Position numbers and translations under genes: made by a program | Part shown: in pieces, positions 1-5,595 of the stretch | Position numbering within the stretch: the stretch's first letter is position 1 | Layout of the letters: every line of letters starts with the position of its first letter | The notes under the pieces: model-generated | What the model was told of the DNA's origin: nothing | What the model saw: the letters and a program-made list of their open reading frames with translations, nothing else | The model's database searches: none | Assembly (NCBI GenBank): GCA_005879095.1 | Contig: VBLM01000103.1 | Span: 1-5,595 of the forward strand | DNA from: Deltaproteobacteria bacterium | GTDB lineage: Bacteria; Myxococcota; Myxococcia; Myxococcales; 40CM-4-68-19 | Length of the DNA stretch: 5,595 nt | Direction: 5' to 3'

Positions 1-883
1 GTTGATCGCCGAGCGCGTCCTCCGCCGCGACCAGCTCGGCCCCGAGCGAAAGGAGTCCTTCGAACGGCGGCTTGTACCCGGTCTGCCCGGCCCAGGCGCC
101 CGCGCAGTTGGCCGGAGCGACGTCGGCCAGCACCGGCGCGTGACAGTCGTCGAACGCGCCCTTGGTCGCGACGGGCGCGGAACCGGACAGCACCAGGTAC
201 GGTTCGAGGAACCGGTAGCGTTTGGAGAACGCGGTCCAGAGCGTGAAGACGTGCGCCTTGCGCGACTCGGTGCCGGCGCTGGGCCGCGTCCCGCCGAGCG
301 CGCTCGCCATGCCCCAGCGCGACGGGTCGTCGAGCTTTCCTCCCGGCAGCGGCAGCGTCCAGTCGAATCCGATCACCCAGGTCGAGACCGCGCTGCCCGG
401 CGGAAACAGCTCCGGCTTGAGCCGCAGTTCGCGCTGCTCGTTGATCGGTCCCCAGGCGATGCCGACCGTCGGATCGAAGAACCCGGCATGCTCGCTCTGA
501 CCCGAGACCGGCAGGATCGGCTGCACGGTCGTGCACGAGCCGGACGCTGCGCATCCGGAAGGGCTGATGGTGTTGGTCGCCAGCGTCGACGTCGAGCCCG
601 CCTGGTGCCAGTCCTGCACGTCGCGGATGGCGAGCGGCGCCAGCGCGTGCAGCTCGAGGTCGTGCCAGAGCCCGATCGCCAGCCGCAAGTCGACCGAATC
701 GAGCGTGCGGACGTGCTTCAGCTCCTCGGTGAGCCCGGCCCCTTGCTCGCGCGTGATCGTCGTCTGTGCGCGCAAGTGGTTGTAGGTCGCATCGAGGTCG
801 AGCTCCAGCGGGTGCTTCTCGTCCGCGGCGTCGGCGACGTCGGTGACGTGGGCCGCATGGACCGCAGGCGCGACGAGTGCCAC
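1..883 (-). CDS. Putative exported outer-membrane beta-barrel protein (3' part cut off by window edge)
   Basis: An uninterrupted minus-strand frame runs from 883 to the left edge, about 294 codons without a stop, so the C-terminus is missing. I do not recognise a named family. The protein shows alternating polar/hydrophobic stretches rich in aromatic residues, for example VDLRLAIGLW, STWVIGFDWTLPL and RYRFLEPYLVL, separated by Gly/Pro/Ser-rich loops. That pattern fits an outer-membrane beta-barrel, but this is inference. Two cysteines lie close together in one loop (GCAASGSC), and two more occur near the visible end. The start given is the first possible one after an in-frame TAG at 898-896, a GTG at 883-881. 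It has no visible Shine-Dalgarno and yields only a stub of signal peptide (ALVAPAVHA). The better start in the same frame is the ATG at 907, on the far side of the TAG. The gene follows the cysteine-cluster gene on the same strand and is probably co-transcribed with it. The opposite-strand frame is arginine-rich and looks like a shadow. Confidence 0.72.
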   Translation of the reverse strand, partial: MALVAPAVHAAHVTDVADAADEKHPLELDLDATYNHLRAQTTITREQGAGLTEELKHVRTLDSVDLRLAIGLWHDLELHALAPLAIRDVQDWHQAGSTSTLATNTISPSGCAASGSCTTVQPILPVSGQSEHAGFFDPTVGIAWGPINEQRELRLKPELFPPGSAVSTWVIGFDWTLPLPGGKLDDPSRWGMASALGGTRPSAGTESRKAHVFTLWTAFSKRYRFLEPYLVLSGSAPVATKGAFDDCHAPVLADVAPANCAGAWAGQTGYKPPFEGLLSLGAELVAAEDALGDQ

Positions 884-907
884 GGCTGCGAGGAGCTACG
901 GGCGCAT
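884..907 (-). other. Signal-peptide start of the barrel gene, interrupted by an in-frame TAG at codon 4
   Basis: Reading leftward, ATG (907-905) CGC CCG is followed by TAG (898-896), then CTC CTC GCA GCC, and then the open frame of the barrel gene, all in one phase. If the TAG is taken as any amino acid, the product begins MRP-x-LLAAVALVAPAVHA. This is a classic Sec signal peptide: an arginine, a hydrophobic core and a V-H-A cleavage site after about residue 18. The ATG lies 32 bases after the previous stop codon, a normal operon spacing, although no clear Shine-Dalgarno precedes it. The cysteine-cluster gene just upstream itself ends in TAG, so TAG is used as a stop here and codon reassignment is unlikely. 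A nonsense mutation or a sequencing error is the simplest reading. Confidence 0.65.
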
Positions 908-939
908 TGCGCGAACAGTAGCAGATGCGAGGCGTGAGT

Positions 940-2133
940 CTAGGAAGCGACGATCGCAGCCGCGACGGCGCGGACGTCGACGTCGTGGCACATCGCCCGC
1001 AGCGATCGCTCGGCGGCCTTCTTCCACACCGCGTTCAGCGCCGCGGGCGTGCCGTCCGCGGCCTCGATCCGCCCCAGCTCCCGCTTGATCACGAGCAGCG
1101 CTGCGGCCTGCGCGAGGTCCTGGTGCAGGAACAGGTCCTTGCCGAAGACGACGCCCCGGCAGAAGCGGTCTTCCAGCTCCAGGGCCGCCGGCTCCAGGGT
1201 CTGCGCCTGCCGCCCGGCAAGAGTCGCCCGCTCGAGGATCCGTTCGAGTCCGGTGCCCGGCTGCGCGCCGGGATTGAAGGCATGAAACACCGCCGTCACG
1301 AAGTCGCCGGAACGCGCGAAAAGCGCCGTCTCGATCGCCTCGTATTCCTCCCACGAAATCAGCCGGTCGGGCGTCGCCCAGATCGACGGCGGCACCAGCC
1401 CGATGGCGTCGTGCTCGGCGAGCATCTGCTCCAGCTCCGGGTGCTGCTCGATCACCGGCAGCCCCAGCGACGTGGCCGGCGCCGACGCGCACTCGCCGAG
1501 CCGCATCCCGACCGATACCGCCGTCGGCGTCGCGCGGAACGTGTGTGGAAACATCCGACACATGAGCGGCTTGGCGGCCATGCCGAAGCGCGCGTGGACG
1601 TTGCAGAGGTTGTCGTCCTGCAGGAACTCGCAGCCGGTAGAAGTGCGGCGCAGGAAGATGGGCAGAGTCGTCTCGCGCGGATCGATCGGCTGGTCATACT
1701 CGTCGACGAAAAAGGTCCCGGTGTCGCGCCCGCTGCCGCTCCAGTCGAGCTCGAGCAGGCGCTCGACGTCGGCAGGAAGCACAGGGCCGAGCTGGAGCGT
1801 CCGGCAACTCTTCCCGCAGCAGACGCAGGCGAAGCGCGCGCCGGGCCGCGTGCGCAGGCCGCGCTCGGGCACCTGGTCCATCGGGACCCAGAAGAGCTGC
1901 CGCAGCCGCGGCTTTCGCGCAGGCTCCGGTGCGGCGTCGTCGAGGCCGTTCTGCCGCAGGAACGCGCGCAGCTTCTCCGGCGCCAGCCCGGCCGGCGCCG
2001 AAAAGAGCCGCCAGCGTATCGGATCGTGGAAGAGCAACCCGCGCGGCACACGCATCGCCCGCACGCCTTCGCGCAGACCGGTCATTTCCTGAATCACCCC
2101 GGCATCTTGAACCTGCAGGCCGGGCTGCTTCAT
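940..2133 (-). CDS. YkgJ-family (CxxCxxCC/UPF0153-like) cysteine-cluster protein
   Basis: The 397-residue product has the two cysteine blocks of the YkgJ family, whose members are thought to bind a metal ion or an iron-sulfur cluster. The first block is FACVCCGKSC (Cys103, 105, 106, 110). The second runs from GCEF (Cys168) through LCNVH (Cys177) to KPLMCRMFPHTF (Cys192), matching the family pattern of C, then C-x-[IV]-H, then KP-x-x-CR-x-FP. Cys215 follows. The rest, about 100 residues before and 180 after, lacks a motif I recognise. This makes the protein longer than the compact family members, although long versions exist. There is no signal peptide, so it should be cytoplasmic. The biochemical role of the family is poorly known. 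The ATG at 2133 is 12 bases after the regulator's stop codon and has only a poor ribosome site. Met27 (MRVPRGLLF), preceded by GAAGG at about 10 bases, is a possible alternative. The gene sits between the regulator and the barrel gene, probably in one operon. Confidence 0.88.
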   Translation of the reverse strand: MKQPGLQVQDAGVIQEMTGLREGVRAMRVPRGLLFHDPIRWRLFSAPAGLAPEKLRAFLRQNGLDDAAPEPARKPRLRQLFWVPMDQVPERGLRTRPGARFACVCCGKSCRTLQLGPVLPADVERLLELDWSGSGRDTGTFFVDEYDQPIDPRETTLPIFLRRTSTGCEFLQDDNLCNVHARFGMAAKPLMCRMFPHTFRATPTAVSVGMRLGECASAPATSLGLPVIEQHPELEQMLAEHDAIGLVPPSIWATPDRLISWEEYEAIETALFARSGDFVTAVFHAFNPGAQPGTGLERILERATLAGRQAQTLEPAALELEDRFCRGVVFGKDLFLHQDLAQAAALLVIKRELGRIEAADGTPAALNAVWKKAAERSLRAMCHDVDVRAVAAAIVAS

Positions 2134-2145
2134 CCGACGAACGTC

Positions 2146-3531
<1,386 letters not shown>

Positions 3532-3554
3532 GTGTGTGCGGGGGCTACCACGCT

Positions 3555-3570
3555 CGGCAAACTTTCCGCA
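3555..3570 (+). promoter_or_regulatory. Candidate sigma-54 (-24/-12) promoter for the protease gene
   Basis: On the plus strand, GG at 3556-3557 and GC at 3568-3569 are exactly 10 bases apart, the spacing required between the invariant -24 and -12 dinucleotides. The flanking bases give GGCA-N8-GCA, agreeing with the consensus TGGCACG-N4-TTGCA at GGCA and GCA. The T before GG, the CG after CA and the TT before GC do not match. Transcription would start near 3581, leaving a leader of about 30 bases that includes the GAGG ribosome site. No equivalent spacing occurs on the minus strand of this gap. In GC-rich DNA such matches can arise by chance, so this is a hypothesis strengthened mainly by the adjacent sigma-54 activator gene. 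Confidence 0.3.
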
Positions 3571-3600
3571 ACATGAAGCTCGTCCAAGGCATTAGACTTT

Positions 3601-3604
3601 GAGG
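3601..3604 (+). promoter_or_regulatory. Ribosome binding site GAGG deciding the protease start
   Basis: GAGG lies 6 bases before the ATG at 3611. It supports that ATG over the in-frame TTG at 3599, which lies just before the site and would add only four residues to the front of the signal peptide. Confidence 0.7.
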
Positions 3605-3610
3605 GCCGGC

Positions 3611-5338
3611 ATGGTGCGCCAAACCACACTTCTCGTCTGCGTCCTGGCGGCCTCCGCCGCGGCTTGCTCACACGATTGCAAGACCGTGCGGGACTGCGAC
3701 GCCAACCAGCGCTGCGTGAGCGGGTCGTGCAAGGGATCGAACGAATCTGCCGGCCAGCTCGGCGACTCGTGCGCGGCGACCTCCGAATGTGGGTCCGGCC
3801 TGACCTGCGAGGTTGCCGCGAGCGGCTTTCCCAACGGTTTCTGCACGGTTGCGTGCGCGACCGGCGCCTGCGGCAGCGGGGCCTGCGCCGGTCTCGCCAG
3901 CGGCGCCACCTGCGCGCCACTTTGCACGAGCGACAACGACTGCCGCACCGGCTACGGCTGCTGCCCGGGCCTGGGCAGCGTCTGCGTCCCCAACGGGGCG
4001 TGCCTGCCGGGGGCCTGCGTGCGGACCGTCGCGACCAGCCCGCTGCCGTCGGCGCAGGTGATCGCGCTCGGCACCCACAAGGTGGGCGAACAGCTTTCCT
4101 TCAACGTCCCTGCCGGCACCGCGAGCCTGACCATCGTGCACCAGGCGAAGCTCGCCGGCCTCGAGGTCGTCTTTCAGGGGAGCTTGATCGACAACTCGGC
4201 GGTCCCCTCGCTGATCCTCAAGCCCGACGGAAGCAAGGCCTTCGACCGCACCGACCCGGCGTTCAACACCGATTCCTCCTCGGACGGCGGCGTCGATCCC
4301 AGCGGGCAGTACAGCATGTTCAGCCTCTACTCGCCGAGCACCGCGGCGTTCACCATTCCCAACACGTCCGCGTCGCTGACCGCGGGAGTGCCGGCCGGCA
4401 CCTGGAAGTTCGTGGTCAACGATTTCGCCTACGAATGCTCGGCGCGAAACTCGGGCTGCTCCGACGGGGGCGTGGACACCGACACTTACGACCTCTCGGT
4501 GCTGCTGAAGCCGGCGCCGACGGCCAACATCGACCTGGCCTTCTACATCGTCGGCGACGCCACCACGAACACCGGTCAGACGTTCACCCACATCAATGCC
4601 CCCACCGATCCGAGCGCGCAGCGGATGGTGCAGACCATGACGAGCGTCTACTCGGCGCAGGGCATCAACGTCCGCAACGTCAACTGGTACGACGTCTCGG
4701 CCACGGACAAGACCCGCTTCGGCACGCACATCAGCGCCGATCTGACCGGCCCCTGCGACGAGCTGAACCAGATGTTCACGCTCTCGAGCGCGCACCCGGG
4801 CAACACCGTCAACCTCTTCCTCGTGCAGGCCATCAGCGCGAAGAGCAACGGCGGCGGAACCGTGGTCGGCATCGACGGCACCATTCCCGGACCGGCTTCG
4901 CTGAGCGGCACCGTGCACAGCGGCGCGGCAGTGTCCCTGTCCGACCTGTTCGCCGAGCGCGCCGGCTCGTCCGGCTGTATCGGCCCAACCAACATCGGCA
5001 ACTGCGGCGCGGACGAGGTCGCCTTCACCGCCGCGCACGAGACCGGCCACTTCCTCGGACTTTTCCATCCCACCGAGGAACAGGGGCGCGACTTCGACCC
5101 GCTCACCGACACGGGAAAATGCCCCTGCGCCCTCTGCGCGGCGGCGGTCGATCGGTCCCGCTGCGACACGCAGACGCAGAGCAACCCGGTGGTCATGTCC
5201 GGCCCCCTTTGCGCCGCCACCAGCGGGCCCTGCATGGGCGGGGACAACCTCATGTTCTGGCAGCTCAGCTCGACCTCGAAAGGTACCGTCAGCCCCCAGC
5301 AAGCGGCGATCATGATGCGCAGCCCGGCGCTTCAATGA
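3611..5338 (+). CDS. Secreted metzincin-type zinc metalloprotease lipoprotein (M43/pappalysin-like), Cys-rich N-terminus
   Basis: The 575-residue product starts with a hydrophobic leader ending LAASAAAC, a relaxed lipobox with Cys19 as the likely lipidation site, so it should be anchored at the envelope. Residues 20-136 are cysteine-rich, with three C-x5-C-x5-C modules (Cys23/29/35, 54/60/66, 105/111/117), each with Asp or Glu before the middle Cys. Residues about 138-300 look like a beta-sandwich with a PAGTWKFVVND segment that recalls P-domain or pre-peptidase folds (inference). The catalytic part (about 305-575) has the metzincin zinc motif HETGHFLGLFH (476-486; ligands His476, His480, His486, catalytic Glu477). 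A DPLTDTGKCPC segment follows (496-506), then a Met-turn candidate DNLMFW (Met548) and a closing SPQQAAIMMR. That order resembles peptidase family M43, whose members cut proteins outside the cell. The exact family is uncertain and the substrate unknown. The gene heads the rightward unit and is divergent from the regulator. Confidence 0.9.
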   Translation: MVRQTTLLVCVLAASAAACSHDCKTVRDCDANQRCVSGSCKGSNESAGQLGDSCAATSECGSGLTCEVAASGFPNGFCTVACATGACGSGACAGLASGATCAPLCTSDNDCRTGYGCCPGLGSVCVPNGACLPGACVRTVATSPLPSAQVIALGTHKVGEQLSFNVPAGTASLTIVHQAKLAGLEVVFQGSLIDNSAVPSLILKPDGSKAFDRTDPAFNTDSSSDGGVDPSGQYSMFSLYSPSTAAFTIPNTSASLTAGVPAGTWKFVVNDFAYECSARNSGCSDGGVDTDTYDLSVLLKPAPTANIDLAFYIVGDATTNTGQTFTHINAPTDPSAQRMVQTMTSVYSAQGINVRNVNWYDVSATDKTRFGTHISADLTGPCDELNQMFTLSSAHPGNTVNLFLVQAISAKSNGGGTVVGIDGTIPGPASLSGTVHSGAAVSLSDLFAERAGSSGCIGPTNIGNCGADEVAFTAAHETGHFLGLFHPTEEQGRDFDPLTDTGKCPCALCAAAVDRSRCDTQTQSNPVVMSGPLCAATSGPCMGGDNLMFWQLSSTSKGTVSPQQAAIMMRSPALQ

Positions 5339-5343
5339 GGAGG
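5337..5343 (+). promoter_or_regulatory. Strong ribosome binding site GAGGAGG overlapping the protease stop codon
   Basis: GAGGAGG ends 5 bases before the ATG at 5349 and overlaps the TGA (5336-5338) of the protease gene. Ribosomes finishing the protease would expose or directly reuse this site, so translational coupling of the two genes is likely. Confidence 0.85.
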
Positions 5344-5348
5344 CAACC

Positions 5349-5595
5349 ATGACCTGGCTTCTCTGCGCAGTCCTGCTGGCGACGCCGCTGACGGCGGACG
5401 AAGTGCGGCAGCGCGTCAACGACTATCTCGGCGCCATCGACAGGCCGGTGAGCGATGCGCAGTGGAAGGCGCTGGGGCCGCAGGCTGGCCCCGTGCTGGA
5501 GTCGATCGCCAGCGACGCGAATTCGTTTCCCTCCAAGCGCGCCAAGGCGCTCGAAGGTCTGGCGGCGTCCGCGCCCGATCGCGCGGCGCGGCTGG
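5349..5595 (+). CDS. Exported HEAT-repeat-like protein (5' part only)
   Basis: The first 82 codons are present and the gene runs off the right edge. It starts at an ATG with an excellent ribosome site, 10 bases after the protease stop. The N-terminus MTWLLCAVLLATPLTA followed by DEV reads as a short Sec signal peptide cleaved after Ala16. It lacks the usual basic residue near the start, and Cys6 sits too early and without a lipobox to be a lipoprotein site. The visible mature part is helical in character. The stretch GPVLESIASDA (47-57), followed by KRAKALEGLAA (63-73), has the spacing of a HEAT-type helical pair, a protein-binding scaffold. This is inferred from about one repeat only, so the family is tentative. 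Its tight coupling to the secreted protease suggests that the two act together in the envelope, but no specific role can be named. Confidence 0.8.
   Translation, partial: MTWLLCAVLLATPLTADEVRQRVNDYLGAIDRPVSDAQWKALGPQAGPVLESIASDANSFPSKRAKALEGLAASAPDRAARL

Larger units (their letters stand above)
3532..3610. promoter_or_regulatory. Divergent intergenic region between the regulator and protease genes
   Basis: This 79-base gap separates the two divergent start codons and must hold promoters for both units unless they lie inside the genes. I found no convincing sigma-70 -35/-10 pair on either strand. TAGACT (3593-3598) resembles a -10 box but lies too close to the protease start and lacks a spaced -35 partner. 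The only structured element is at 3555-3568: CGGCAAACTTTCCG is an imperfect dyad (5 of 7 pairs) and also contains a GG-N10-GC arrangement, listed separately. Confidence 0.6.

Noticed and set aside
896..898. TAG read as an amino acid (suppression or codon reassignment)
   Set aside because: The neighbouring cysteine-cluster gene terminates at TAG, and no special context or suppressor tRNA is visible, so mutation, sequence error or a downstream start is simpler.
2..937. A 311-codon plus-strand open frame over the left-hand gene
   Set aside because: Its product is arginine-rich and low in complexity. The minus-strand frame gives a plausible signal peptide and beta-strand pattern and fits the operon direction.
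2134..2145. A terminator or promoter between the regulator and the cysteine-cluster gene
   Set aside because: The gap is only 12 bases and has no hairpin, so read-through in one operon is expected.
3593..3598. TAGACT as a sigma-70 -10 box for the protease
   Set aside because: No -35 box lies 16-18 bases upstream, and the transcript would start inside or after the ribosome site.
3664..5352. A 562-codon plus-strand open frame overlapping the protease in another phase
   Set aside because: It is Arg/His/Gln-rich with no motif and no ribosome site, a frame-shifted shadow of the protease gene.
3668..5419. A 583-codon minus-strand open frame opposite the protease
   Set aside because: It is Ala/Gly/Arg/Val-rich without motifs and overlaps a gene with an intact zinc site, leader and ribosome site on the plus strand.

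Overview
The window is GC-rich, with strong G/C bias at third codon positions. It encodes an NtrC-type sigma-54 activator, a cysteine-cluster protein, and a large secreted lipoprotein with cysteine-rich modules. This mix is typical of Myxococcota (former Deltaproteobacteria, such as Anaeromyxobacter- or Myxococcus-like bacteria). The assignment rests on gene style, not on a database match, so I hold it with moderate confidence.

Five protein genes fill almost the whole window, and no gene-free stretch exceeds 100 bases. Three lie on the minus strand and read leftward from about 3531: a response regulator (3531-2146), a YkgJ-like cysteine-cluster protein (2133-940), and an exported, probably outer-membrane beta-barrel protein (from 883 or 907, running off the left edge). 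Gaps of 12 and 32 bases suggest one transcription unit. Two lie on the plus strand and read rightward from 3611: a metzincin-type zinc metalloprotease lipoprotein (3611-5338), and a small exported HEAT-like protein (from 5349) that runs off the right edge. The ribosome binding site of the last gene overlaps the protease stop codon, so these two are probably translationally coupled.

The two units diverge from a 79-base intergenic region (3532-3610). It contains a weak but correctly spaced GG-N10-GC element pointing at the protease. Because the neighbouring gene encodes a sigma-54 activator, a testable idea is that the regulator controls the divergently transcribed protease and HEAT-like pair. 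No histidine kinase is present in the window.

The most striking oddity is at the left-hand gene. Its natural ATG start and signal peptide are in frame with the rest of the protein but are interrupted by a TAG at codon 4. Either the gene is damaged, the sequence contains an error, or the real start is a GTG that leaves only a stub of signal peptide. I see no tRNA, rRNA, CRISPR array, insertion sequence or convincing terminator.
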